From: Eurosta solidaginis
Lineage: Eukaryota > Arthropoda > Insecta > Diptera > Tephritidae
NCBI RefSeq assembly: GCF_040869045.1
Contig: NC_090319.1
Span: forward strand, 53,974,779-54,038,778
Direction of reading: 5' to 3'
Length of the DNA: 64,000 nucleotides
The stretch's first letter is position 1. Every line of letters begins with the position of its first letter. Of this stretch, positions 10,569 through 22,156 are shown one piece after another. The position numbers and the translations under genes are program-made. Below the pieces are notes generated by a model. It was not told the DNA's origin. It worked only from the letters and a program-made list of their open reading frames with translations, and ran no database searches.

Positions 10569-10979
10569 GTTGTTGTCGTTGTAGCAGTGCTTCGCCCCAT
10601 CCAATAGATGCGACCGATCACAAATTGTCATCAATATCCTCTAACACGAGTCCAAGGAAACTTGCTCTTTCAACAGGGGTGGTCCACAATGTGAGGGGTG
10701 TTAGAGGCGTTGGTTCCACATTACAATTAATGACATGGTTGGTGTCATGTGGGGACACATTGCAAGCAGGGCATACATTTTGTATGTCGGGGTTGATTCT
10801 GGATAGGTAAGAGTTTAGCCTGTTACAGTATCCAGATCGAAGTTGAGCTAGAGTGACTCGCGTTTCCCTGGGGTTTCCTCTTCCGCAAGTTTTGGGTACT
10901 GTTCTTTGAGTACTGGATCACCCGGCAATTCCTGGCATAAAGGTCCGACGCCTGTTTGTGGAGTTCGCAGAGGATCTCA
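10569..10979 (-). mobile_element. Jockey-like LINE (family B), 3' end, reverse copy
   Basis: Begins with the reversed tail (GTTGTTGTCGTTGTAGC) and matches the reverse complement of 9519-10060 over about 400 bp, including the knuckle region. 5'-truncated at about 10979. Confidence 0.72.
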
Positions 10980-11885
10980 TTATAAACCTTTACCTATGTG
11001 GACTAAACTTACATTATCAATGCATGTCCTGCATGTGAAGTATCGCCACTTAGTTGTGCAACCCTTTGTTTAGTTTCCCTGGACTGATGGAACAAAGTTA
11101 CAGTTAGTGGTAAAGGGGTTGCCAATATGTTCGCCAAATTCAAGTGATGCTTGTTTCTACGACTGGAATGTATCGACAGCTTGCACAGGATGATCGCCAC
11201 TAGGAACGTCTTTATCCTGCCAAGGCTTTGACTTCTTTTTCTTGAGGCTGAAACGTTAAGCAAACCAATATGTTTTTAAAGCATTTAGTAATTACCATAT
11301 ACTTATATTGAGTAGGAATCATGGTTGTTTTGTTGGATGCTGTGCTGCCCGATCGGAAAGACCGGGCGCAAGTAGCGCTGTTTTTATACCTCTTAGATTG
11401 GGGAGCACGAAACCGCCCAGACTTTGGTACCTGATGTCAGGGCTGGAGATTCGCAGAGGAAATGGTTTCCTTACAACCTTGCTTTTGGTACTTCCGGCAC
11501 ATGGCCTTGATGGGGACTGCCATTCTTTCTGCGTGTAGGCCAACTGACCAGTGTCCTGTAATTGTGACTGTCATCATAAATATTTTTTTTTAGACAAATT
11601 TGGTAAATCCTCTGGTTTTTTGTTTGGTTTGGTTGTGGTCCGGCCAAATTCTTATGGTGAACCATGGGTCCGTAGAGTATTACCGGTGGTACAGATACTC
11701 AGTTTAGAATAAAAGATGTAGTTAAGAAGGGACGCAACACTATCGTTGGTGGAGGTGCTTCCCCAAACCACGTGTAAGTCATCCGGCGTCGCGCACTAGG
11801 TTGTTACCGTTTTAAGCATGCAGATTGTCAACAGTTGCAGGCTTTTCTATTAATAAATTGCATAAATATACGACGGAAGGTATGT
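10980..11885. other. Intronic sequence, no element identified
   Basis: About 0.9 kb. A minus-strand frame at 11319-11543 has a protein-like look but no family I recognise; it may be old transposon sequence. 11877-11885 is the left target-site duplication of family A copy 7. Confidence 0.4.
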
Positions 11886-12309
11886 GCTCCAGCGGGTTAG
11901 GGGGCTTAGAATATACCCGCGGTAGGTATGCCTGTAGTAAGAGGCGACTAAATTAACGAATTGATTCAAGGGGTTGTGTAGCGCAACCCTCTCAAAGGGT
12001 TGCCAGCGCAATATATAGATTCTCCAACCCAATTGTCAACCGCACCTACCCGTGGCGAATCCTGTTTCATTAACAGCCGAGGCTCCGGCGACCCCGAACT
12101 CTGGATGGATCTAGTGGGTGGGAGGGCGGTATGGCCTAGAAGGTTGCATGTGGTCATACCAAATCGTTCCCGAGATGGTCTGGCTATATTACCTTTATGG
12201 AGCTTGTTACCGGAACGTACGGGATCTGCATCCGGGAAAGCGCCATCAACATCGATAACACTCCGCAGGGCTTCGGGGAGTGTCCTTATCCCTACAACAA
12301 CAACAACGA
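11886..12309 (+). mobile_element. Family A retroposon, copy 7, full length (424 bp)
   Basis: Bounded by a perfect 9-bp repeat AAGGTATGT at 11877-11885 and 12310-12318. Starts GCTCCAGCGGGTTAGGGG and ends CTACAACAACAACAACG. It sets the full length of the family and shows that it has no long reading frame. GGGTTG / CAACCC / GGGTTG occur in series (about 11972-12003), so two alternative hairpins are possible. Confidence 0.83.
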
Positions 12310-12693
12310 AAGGTATGTATTATCTAATACTCTGTTAGTTTTAAAACGTGGCTGTGCAGTTTTTGCTCTTGAACCTAAACCAAACTATTTCTGATTTTTA
12401 AGCAACTCTATATTAATACATGCAAAGTTCGTTCTAGGGTATATTTTCTAATTTTAAATCAGAAATCAGAAAGAACAATACTATGGACTCATTCAGTCTA
12501 TGTGAGGTCCTCACGGACCAGCCAGTTCTCTCTATTCAATTATATAGTTTTATATATATATTTTTTTTCTTTTCAAAGCATGTAGGTTTTGATAGGTTTT
12601 AGGTGAACTCAAAATTGTAGACAACCAAAAATGGTATACTAACCATGATATATCATTTTTCTTTTTCCCATTTTGTAAAATATCAATTCTTAG
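12310..12693. other. Intron 3' end before large exon
   Basis: AT-rich, with a T/C-rich stretch leading to the TAG acceptor at 12691-12693. No repeat recognised. Confidence 0.5.
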
Positions 12694-15600
12694 GAAGACG
12701 ATGAAAATGAAGATTTAGTACAATTAGATGATGATGATGAAATACCCATGCCACCAGAAGCGAGTCTAAATAAACCTACTACAGGCGGCAAGGGGTCTGA
12801 CTTATATGAGCCAGAAAATCCAACAGAAGAATTGGAGAATTCTAGTGATGAAGATGATGATGACGACGACAATAGCGACGAAGACTCAGATAAAGAGCTT
12901 AAAGAACAAACACATGTTAATAAAGAGCACGAAAAAGATAAAGTTGAAAAAGAACATGATGAGGAAAAAGAAAAGGAGAACGACGTCGAAAATGAAAAAG
13001 AGAGCGATAATGAAATTGAAAATGAAGCTCAAGTTGAAGATGAAGAGGAAGAGGACGACGAAGGTGGAAATAAGGAGACTGCAGAAGAAGAACCTGGAAC
13101 ACCACCACTAGATAAGCTTAGACTTACTGCAACTGCAGATGATGATGCCGACTCAAAGTATGATCCAGAACATGAAGTATTGTCATATGATGGCTCAAAT
13201 ATAGATATGGATGATTTGGCAGAACAAAATCTCAATGATAATGATAAAAATAAAAATGATGAGGAAGCTGTTGCTGCACCGGTTAATGAAGGTGAGGAAA
13301 ATAAAGCTGATTCAGATGCTGATGCCAATGCTGCTGATGCCAATGCTGATGCTGCTGATGATGCTCATGATGATGATGCTCATGATGATGATGATGATAA
13401 TGACAAAAGCGTACGTACAGCGAGTCCAACTGTGTCTGAAACAAAATTGCCGGAAAATGATATATCAACTATAAATAATAATAATAAAAAGGGTGTGTTA
13501 GAATTGTATGATGATAGTGATTGGGAGGAACTTGATATCGATAAGCCGAAGGAATATGAGAAAGCAGTAATAGGCGAAGCAAGTGCTGATGAAGAAGAAG
13601 TTGAAGTAATAGCAGAAATTGAAAAAGTTGTTGTGGTAGAAGATGAAAACGACGACGACGACGACGCTGAAGTTGACAAGGGTAAAGAAGGGGATAAGGA
13701 AAAAGATAAAGATGCAAATGAGAAAAGTGATAGTGAACCAGATCGTTCCTATACACCATGCTTGGATGAGAATAACGATCCTGATGATGTTATTATTATT
13801 GAAAATGGACCAAATGATGAAGCGACAGCCACTACAGCAGCAAATACATCAAAGAATACAGAAAAAGAACCCGGCGAAGCCGACGACGATGATGGCGCTA
13901 GAACACCTGAAGTTATTGTTACTGAACCGGTTATCGTTATAGATACCGAAGTAATTTCAGATGATGATGATGATAATGCTGCAGCAGCAGCACCACCACC
14001 CTCACAAAAGAAAAAAGGCAACAAAAAACGAGATAAAAAAATTGCAACATTCAAGAAAGTTAGTAATAAACGTAAGGTACGTAATTATCGCACAGATAGA
14101 CAACAACAAGATGGCGCTAAACATAAGGATAAACGAAATTTAGCAAAATCCAAATCACGTTCGCGTTCATTGTCTAGACCAAAATCACTCACACGCACAC
14201 CAACACGTAGCCGTAGTCGTATGCGCAGTCGTACGCGTTCACCACCACGTGCTATCATAAGTCCTTCGCCATCATATTCACGTTCCAGAACACCGCCACG
14301 TTTACGCGGACGGCCAATTTCGCCAACACCATCACGTTCGTTTGGCTCGCGTAGCCGTTCCAACGATAAAGAGAATCGTTGGCGTTTTAATAATAATAAT
14401 AAATTTAATAATAAATTTCGTAACAAACGTCGTGAGATACAACGTTATAATGTGCGTAACGTTGTTGGTATGTCACGAAATTTGCGTGAAAGTCGTGAAA
14501 TTAAAGATCGTTACGGGCGTGATGCTGGACGCCCATATCGTGTAAGTCGCTCACCAAGTCCACGTGGACGCCGTTCATTTTCCAGATCACGTTCGCGTGG
14601 TCGCTCCTTGTCACCGCCTAGACGACATAGGCGCGGTAGTTTTAGTATCTCACCAACACCACATACCATGACGCAGCGCCGTTCAATTTCACCTAGACAA
14701 CGTTATCGCTCGCCACGTCGACACTCGCTTTCACCACGTCGATTTACGCCTTTACGTGGACGTTCACGTACACCTTTGCGTATGCGTTCACGTTCGATAA
14801 CACCGCAACAACGTCGTAAAGGAATGAGACGTACACGTGAAAGTCCATTTGTACCGCTGGCAGTTATATCACGTTCCCCTACACGTATGCGCTCGATGTC
14901 ACCATCGCCACGTTATACACCACGCCTGCATAGAAGCCGTTCAAAGACGCCTATATTGCGTACAAAAAAAGGTAAAAAGAATAAGCAAAAGGAAAAGGCT
15001 AAGAAAAAGAAGAAGAAGCGTTTACCATCGCTTAGTCCGGAGCACAACATACGCATTTCACGTCAACGTGATGCATTCGAAGTTGCGCGACCACCAAAAA
15101 AGAAGCGTCGTCATTCACCAAAACAAAAGCAGCAAATCGTAGAACAAACATGGTCACCATCACCATCGCCACCACCTGCAATCGAGTATGAACGTGAAAC
15201 TAATAACAATGTATCATGGACGCCGCCATTACTATCGCCACGTCTCGTACATGAAATGCACGGCATTTATCAACCCGAACAGCGTCGTAGCGCTTCAATT
15301 GCAGATAAGCGTGATAAACGTAAACGTCTAAAGAAAAAGAAAAAAGGTGAAAAGCGGCGTGAAAAGCGTATAGGAAAGCGACGTGCGCGACATACACAAA
15401 CACCAGAACCATTACCATCTAAAGAGGTATTTGCCTCTGGCGATAATATACTTGTAAGTGTAAGTTTCAATAAAGACGCTGGTCCAAATCAACCATCACA
15501 AACCACGGTGGTTACATTGCCACCCAATCGTGACGATTTACACAATAATCAGCGACGTAATTCGATTGATTGCTCGAATGCTGCTGGCAAAAAGAAGAAA

Positions 15601-17062
15601 AAGCGCAAGAAGCTCGACGCAAAGCCTGTCGCAATTATCGATCTGGAACGTTCGCCCTTCCAGGTGCATCAAGAGCCTGCCGATGTTATAGTACTTACCG
15701 ATAGTGAGGAAGGTGCTGGCGGCGCTCATGATAGTGAACACGACGAACAACAAGAACATGAAAACAATCACGCTCATGCACATGCACGACGACGCGAATC
15801 ACATCGTGAACGTCGTCGTAGCCAATCTATCGCCGAAGAAATAGAACATCGTCGCGCACAATTGAGTAATGGTGTACGCTCGTCATCGCAATTAGATAAA
15901 ACGCCACCATTGGAACGTGATCGTCTTGAAACTATACTTGAAGAATCCTATGATATACCACAAACTGGACCAAAAACACCGCCCGAACCACCTACAGTTA
16001 AATTTAGCATGCCTAAAAAACAAAAACAACAACGCATTAATCCATTACATGACGACGCTGAAATGCATTCAGAATCTGAAATGGTCGAAACTGGACGTGT
16101 AGCTGATGTACATCGTACAGAACATGAAACAATGCATATACAAAATAATCAAAAGATTGGCCCAAATACACCACCCGAATCAGGACCATGCTCACCAGAT
16201 GCTTACGATCCATTCGATCCAACAAAATCACCATCACTATCACCACGCTCACCATCGCCTACACCACCACCAATGAATACATCAAAAGGTTCAATTGTTG
16301 TTGATGTTGTTGAGGTAGTAACCGCCACACAACAACAACAAAAACATATTAGCGATGAACAACAACAACAACGTCTAGCCAATGAACGTAACGAGCGCAT
16401 TGTTAATGTCACCGTACAAAGTAACAGTATGACTGTACAAAGTGGTGGCAAAACACTCAACCCAGTTGAATTAGTTATGAAATTAATGAATAAAAAACAA
16501 AGTAGTAATCAACAAGATTTATCTAAATCGAATATACCGCAACATAATAATGCAATTACGCATATGGGTAATACGCAGAACAATGAACAATTGGGTGCAA
16601 CTGTGATATCGAATGTACTGCTATCGAATGGTGGTAATGCACAATCAGCACAACATATACCAAGTATATCGAGTCCAACACCAATGGGTGGTACCAAGAG
16701 CATGAATCAAATATCAAAATTACCATTACCCAAAATTACCAGTAGTGTGGGTAGTAGTAGTGGTGCTGGTGGTCTACCTACAGCTAATACGAATATAAGA
16801 AATGGTCTCGGTTTAGACGATATGATTAATATGGATATGGATATGGATAGTCCATATTCGCCTGGTTCTGCAGATTATGAGGATCTCTTTGAACCACCAC
16901 CAGATAGTATACGTCGCACCAACGCCAAACGTACTATTAATAATAATAAATTGGATGTATTTGATAATTTATTTGGCAGCACCTCACCAGTTGGTTATAT
17001 GCGTATGCCAAAGAAATACAAGGCAATAGTAACAAGTAGCGTAAAGAAAAGCAAAATTAAAG
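12694..17062 (+). CDS. PHRF1: PHRF1 homologue, large acidic and Arg/Ser-rich exon
   Basis: Acceptor TAG at 12691-12693; the exon opens in phase 0 with GAA GAC GAT and runs 1456 codons plus one base to donor AAAG|GTGGGT (17063). Coding order: Asp/Glu-rich segment with poly-Asp runs (12694-14000); Lys/Arg-rich bridge; Arg/Ser-rich domain with many RSRS and SPSP pairs (14130-14960); Lys-rich blocks (14965-15120); two GPxTPPE motifs (15965 and 16160) with a YDPFDPTKSPS motif (about 16204-16236); Gln/Asn-rich tail. The SR-like domain fits the older description of the mammalian protein as a CTD-binding SR-like protein. If the donor is not used, the frame stays open to a stop at 17182-17184, giving a form without the C-terminal module. 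Confidence 0.92.
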
Positions 17063-17409
17063 GTGGGTTTGCTATAAAACTGTTTAACCCTATACATATA
17101 AATCCAAGTCAAAATGAAAAAATATGTATGTATAATGTGTGTGCCTGTGTGGGAGTTTTAATACATATCTGTGTGTGCGTGTAAATTATATGTGTGTAAT
17201 ATCCGGTTCAACTTTTAGTTAATTTCATTTAGAATTTATTTAAAAAAAATTGTTGTTTGTGTATGTGAAATTCAATTGTTGGGAAGTAAATCCATTTTGA
17301 AAACTGTATCCCATACCAAGTATTCTAGTGTCAACAATGCGCAGCTCCATGGTTTTTTCGGTAAGTGAAAATGCCAAATTTATTATATACATAAAATTTT
17401 TTATAATAA

Positions 17410-18470
17410 GCCCGGTTTATCAGTGGTTGGTTAAGCTAAGCTTGTTTAAACTCTAGTCAAATTTAAACTCCAGTTAAACTACTGTGCAGTTTTTCAGTCA
17501 CAGTTTAAGGCCGCCTTTGGGGTATGCTGTTTTGTGCGGCAACATTGGTTTTTTATTATCTAGATAATTTGTAGATACGGCAACAGCTGGATATTGTTTA
17601 CCCAACAAACATGTACAAAATTCTCCGGCGAAATATATATCTAGTTCTGGAAGTGATATCCAACAATCATTATTTAATTATTCTTAAACCAGATAGTTTT
17701 CTAGTTGATATCCAACTTCATTCTCCAGTCACTATCCAACCTTTGAGAAATTTTGTAAAATTAAAAGTTTTCCAGTTGATCTCCAACGTCATTAATATTT
17801 TCCTAATTTCGAGAGATTTTGAGAAATGTACAGTTCTCAAATGAATATTTAACCTATTTCTCCAGTTATATCTTACATTATATAATATTGAAAAAAATCT
17901 CCAAGGAGGTGCCACCAAAACCAACAACTGTTTATTGTGAAAAATAAACACCTGGTTGATAGCAGTAATGAAGCGTAATTAATCAAGAATAAATTATATA
18001 GGCGGCCGCCGTGGTGTGATGGTAGCGTGCTAGGTCTGCCACACCGAAGATCCTACATCAACATCATTGAGTCATACATTTGAGTCCAGTTAGAGAACCG
18101 TAAGTTGTTAATTACATTTTTTCAACTTAAGTAATAGCATATTTTCTTTATAAAAAATTCCCTCTTTTGCTGAGTACGCTATGATTCTCGAGTTGAGCCA
18201 CTGTTTCAAATAAACTCCTAAGATTTTAGAAGTATGCCTAGTTATCAACATGAGCTCTAATGGTACTCAAGCCCAAATGCTTGTTGGGTATATTCGACGC
18301 CATTTCGTACGAACGCAAATAACTGATAGGTTAACTAGAGTTTAACACTAGCAGATCGGCCGCTTAAGCTTAGCTGAAACCTCAGTTAAAGTAGACTGAA
18401 AAACTGCAGAATAAGTTTAAGCGTAGTTCAACTGACAAACTGAGTTGAACTTGTATTGAAAAACCGGGCC
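17410..18470. mobile_element. Harbinger-like TIR element, copy 1
   Basis: Ends GCCCGGTTTATCAGT at the left and the inverted ACCGGGC at the right, with TAA on both sides (17407-17409 and 18471-18473). 3-bp TWA duplications and GGGCC-type ends suit PIF/Harbinger. The interior matches 22157-23508 almost throughout but keeps only about 60 bp (18003-18063) of the SINE present in that copy. No transposase frame: non-autonomous. Confidence 0.6.
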
Positions 18471-18513
18471 TAAGTAGAGCTGTCAAACTAGCAATACTCT
18501 CAGAAGAAAAAAA

Positions 18514-18553
18514 ATTATATCAGGGCATTTCTTTCAGTCTAGGAAACGTAGTA
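18514..18553. repeat. Dispersed repeat D, left part split off by pogo-like insertion
   Basis: TTTCAGTCTAGGAA...GTAGTA resembles 37735-37755. The rest of the repeat resumes after 21079, so the pogo-like element inserted into a D copy at a TA site (18552-18553 / 21080-21081). Confidence 0.45.
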
Positions 18554-18686
18554 CAGTAGACGCTCACAAATTAAAACCACTTTGTTTTTAGGGTGGTTCT
18601 AATTTCTGAAAAATTCGCAATTCCTGAACGTTTTTTTTATTTGTATAAAACTTAAAAATTAATTTGTTTATTGGCCGTTAATGAAT

Positions 18687-20047
18687 AAATATATATATTT
18701 TTCTGTTGGTGATCTCTAGGCCTCTTTTAAATAAAACAACTCGGTTTGTTGCTTGTATGTATTTAATTATTCGATATTTCGATCTCAATCTGAGATCATC
18801 ATCAGGACTGTAATAAAAAACAATAAAAACACACATTCAATTACACATAAAAAACATATCCATCTCTTAAACGTAATGCATAAGCGCGACTTACATCTTC
18901 CGCTGTGAAGCAAAGACTAAAAAATTGTGAAGAAAAGTGATTATCGGAACCAACGAAATAACTAAACAGAGAGTGTAAATATTTAGATAACCAAATGAAA
19001 TACCGTAATAGTAAACAAAAATAGAGAAACATTTACAACAATAATATGGCAAGCGGCGAAAATAATGATAATAATAATGTAGGTATGCGTGCAAGTTATC
19101 AGGTGTATAGTTATTGTACCAAGGCACAGAAACTGCATGAGTGTGCATGTGCAGAAAATGGAGCAAACTGTTATTATTTTTGTTTTATTTTATCACGAGT
19201 ATTGGTTGTGCTTTAAAATCAGGTTGCGGTAGGCGTACGCACAATGATCCGTGTCAGCCTTAAAATTCATCCTTTTATCATTAGGGGTGTTCACTATGTG
19301 AAGCATTTCTAAAGTAAAACCCTTATGATAATTTTTCTCCTCTTCCAAAATTTTGATATTTTCGAAATCCGGGTAATGTCCGGTATCCTTACAATGAGAT
19401 GATAGAGCCGTTTTGTTGTCAGAAAAATTGTTCCTTAATTTTATATTGGATTTATGAGCGGATATCCTTGTCTTCAGTTTTGATTTTGTATAATTTAATT
19501 GGAAAATCGTTCTTTTCGAGGGTATCCTTTATAAGTTTAATATTTTTGGTATGGTAAATTCTATCACTAATGGAAAGAGTTCTTCTCACGAAATTATTGG
19601 CCGTGTTCACTATTACTCCTCTATCATGCTGTGAGTTGAAGTTAATCAGTCTGCCGGATGCAGTAGGTTTTTTGCACCAGTCTAATGCTAATTGGTTGTT
19701 TCTCCTAATCACTAGGGTGTCCAGAAAAGGTATTTTTCCGTCCTTTTCTACTTCAATAGTGAATTTAATCGATCGGTGGTATCCGTTAAGTAGGTTAAGT
19801 AAAATATTTGTGTCTTCCGTTTTTATTATCGCGAACAAATCATCTACATATTTCGTTAGCATTCGTGGTTTGTTCGGCGCCTCCATTTCAAACCGGGATA
19901 AAAGTTCCTCCATCACAATATCCGCAATATCCTGATGATCTCAGATTGAGATCGAAATATCGAATAATTAAATACATACAAGCAACAAACCGAGTTGTTT
20001 TATTTAAAAGAGGCCTAGAGCTCACCAACAGAAAAATATATATATTA
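18687..20047 (-). mobile_element. Penelope-like retroelement with inverted pLTR arms
   Basis: Two inverted arms of about 110 bp (18687-18805 and 19932-20047) flank a minus-strand coding region. This inverted repeat at a 5'-truncated end is typical of Penelope-like elements. Both arms carry a hammerhead-like core. In the left arm, read on the minus strand, CTGATGA (18799-18805), a one-base bulge, a 7-bp stem (GATCTCA/TGAGATC) and GAAA (18777-18780) follow each other. Confidence 0.75.
19240..19916 (-). CDS. Penelope-like RT fragment with start of GIY-YIG-type region
   Basis: Minus strand from 19916: ADIVMEELL-type lead, catalytic YVDDLFAII, then KIPFLDTLV and KPTASGRLI blocks, all Penelope RT hallmarks. 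After a stop near 19452 another frame continues with a CKDTGHYPDFENIKILEEE segment (about 19320-19400), like the region leading into the GIY-YIG endonuclease. The N-terminal half of the RT and the end of the endonuclease are missing, so it is inactive. Confidence 0.7.
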
Positions 20048-20213
20048 AAACTTAAAAAAATAAAGTCAATTTGCATTAATAAACTACAATCAAACTTTGT
20101 CTTATTAACTTTTATTCATAAAAACAAGAAAATATAAAATAACAATCCAGTAAAATACATATCACATGTTTTTTTATTAAATATACATAATAATAAATAT
20201 ACATATATATATA

Positions 20214-20583
20214 TTAGGGTGGGTCAAATTTATTGTTGAAAAGGCGCATCCAGTTTCTGAATCTACATATGCGTCATACTGAGTAATATTGTCCATGGGA
20301 CCATAGGTCTGAAATTAATTTCGAGTCTCCCTAATTTTGTTAGAAAAGTTTATATCCCAATCCAAATAGCGGCTCTCACAAATAAAATACATGAAAATAA
20401 ATGTCAAATTCGTATTCGGATTGGGATATAAAATTTTCTAACAAAATTATGGTGGCTCGAAATTCATTTCAGACCCATGGTCCCATGGACAAAATTACTC
20501 AGTATGACACATAGATTCAGGAACTGGATGTGCACCTGAAGTTTTTTCCCCCATTTTTGCCCATACAATTTGACCCACCCTAA
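20214..20583. mobile_element. Foldback MITE with GGGTGGGTCAAATT termini
   Basis: Almost the whole 370 bp is one inverted repeat: TAGGGTGGGTCAAATT at the left is mirrored by AATTTGACCCACCCTA at the right, with the centre near 20395. TA flanks suit a Tc1/mariner-derived MITE. Related ends occur at 26677, 57903 and 58390. Confidence 0.7.
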
Positions 20584-20772
20584 TGTATATATACGTTAAA
20601 TAAAAAAAAAGATCGAGAAAACAAAAACTTAATTTACAATAAATATATTTTTTCATTAAAAATACATAAAAGATCGATTAAAATACATTAAAAAAGCCAA
20701 AAATTAATCAAAAATTTCATAACTAATATTCAGCGATGTGCAATGATTTTTTTGTTAGCCTCATGATAGGTA

Positions 20773-20940
20773 TTAGTAACAGCGTTTAAAATTAATGATT
20801 TCTTCGATTTGATGGCAGGTGGCTGGCACTACATCAAATTCTAGGGCTAACCGCTTCCCTTGAACACATTTGTCAAGCTTTTCAAAGATCTGAACTTTGG
20901 TTTCCAAGCACAAACTATTTTTCTTACGTTTATTTGGCAT
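20773..20940 (-). pseudogene. Pogo-like transposase N-terminal relic (55 codons)
   Basis: Short minus-strand frame from ATG (20938-20940) to stop (20773-20775). It starts MPNKRKKNSLCLETKVQIFE and continues KLDKCVQGKRLALEFDV, which resembles the psq/CENP-B-type helix-turn-helix at the start of pogo/Tigger transposases. The DNA-binding and catalytic remainder is absent. It agrees with the pogo-type TIRs and TA duplication. Confidence 0.55.
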
Positions 20941-21081
20941 TTCAAATTTTCAAAAACAAACTACGCTCAGAAATTAGAATTTTCGATTCTAATTTCAGAT
21001 CGTGTAATGTATTGAAAGTGTTGATTCTAATTTCTGGACATTCTAATTACTGAAGGTTCTAATTTGTGAGCGACTACTGTA

Positions 21082-21570
21082 GTAGTTTGGACATTTTGGC
21101 CGCTAAATATAAGACAAACATATTAAATTTTTCCTCTATTCTCCTACGCGTTTCACGCTACCGCGCCTTCTTCAGCAAGCTCTGTTTTAATAAGTGGAAG
21201 TAATTTCACGTTTTCTAGATCAAATATACAACATTTAGAGAACGCACCACGTTCTCCGGTAGTATCCTTTCAATCTGATCTTGCATCTAGCGCTAAAAGT
21301 TAAAAGTGAAAGTTGAATGGAAACTTGTTGCATTTAAAAAGTTTACACAACCGCCGCCCATAGAAAATTGTTGTTTTTTTATTTAATTTAAAAATCAGTT
21401 TCAACAGTATTTTCACATTTATAAATTCTCTATTCAAATATACATACATTGGTTTAAGTTTAGAAAATGTATTTTGTTATTGCGCGTAGAAATTGTTTGA
21501 CAGTAAAATCGAAAAACAATCTGTGCTTCTGTGGATTCCAGACAGAGCGAATACACCTATCATTAAAACA
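21082..21570. repeat. Dispersed repeat D, main part
   Basis: Resembles 37720-37970 and 38590-38670 (shared AGAGAACGCACCAC and CTAGCGCTAAAAGTT words). Non-coding, function unknown. Confidence 0.45.
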
Positions 21571-22156
21571 CATGTTAGTCTTGTCATCTTTAAATATCAG
21601 AGTTTAGTTTAAATAAAGGTTCAAAATGTTATAATTCAATTTAAAATTACAATTTAAGTTAGATCTTACGATTTTCAATGTTAAGTTCAGAAAGCTGAGG
21701 AAGTTTAAATATAAATTCTGAAAATAGGAAAATTTTAACTTTAAACTCAGTATCTGCACTTAGAATTCAAATAATAGCGACTCCAATTCAGAATTTCTAT
21801 TTTAAATTCAAAACAATAATTCGATTTCAGAACCTTACAATTACAATGACGATTAAAATATACATGCGACTCCATTCAGATTCGTCTTCGCGAAAAAAAA
21901 ACGATTTCGGTCAGACACTACTAATACTTAGTGTTGGAAAAGATGTATTGTCGAATTAAAAAAAATATCTCTAAGAGTATTTTGACAGCATAATAAATTA
22001 AATCAATCGATGGCTTTAACGATAGTTTAACAGCTCTGCTATCAAGTTTTTGTAGAAACATTTTGTTAAGTATTTATATGTAGCAAGGTGTCAAAAGTAT
22101 ATTTGCATGAAAAAAATTACATTCTAATCTGTCAAAATAATCGAGTTTTTATATTA
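21571..22156. other. AT-rich intron, nothing recognised
   Basis: No reading frame or repeat structure apart from A/T-rich runs. Confidence 0.4.

Larger units (their letters stand above)
18554..21079. mobile_element. Pogo/Tc1-type DNA transposon carrying nested elements
   Basis: TIRs CAGTAGACGCTCACAAATTA (from 18554) and the inverted complement ending CGACTACTG (21079) are flanked by TA on both sides, as in Tc1/mariner/pogo elements. It contains a Penelope-like element (18687-20047), a foldback MITE (20214-20583) and a short transposase relic (20773-20940). Most of the transposase is missing. Confidence 0.65.

Noticed and set aside
12690..14054. Many open frames antisense to or overlapping the acidic PHRF1 exon, rich in Ser, His or Leu
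   Set aside because: They arise from GAT/GAA-rich and CCA-rich codons of the real exon read in other frames; no domains and no independent support.
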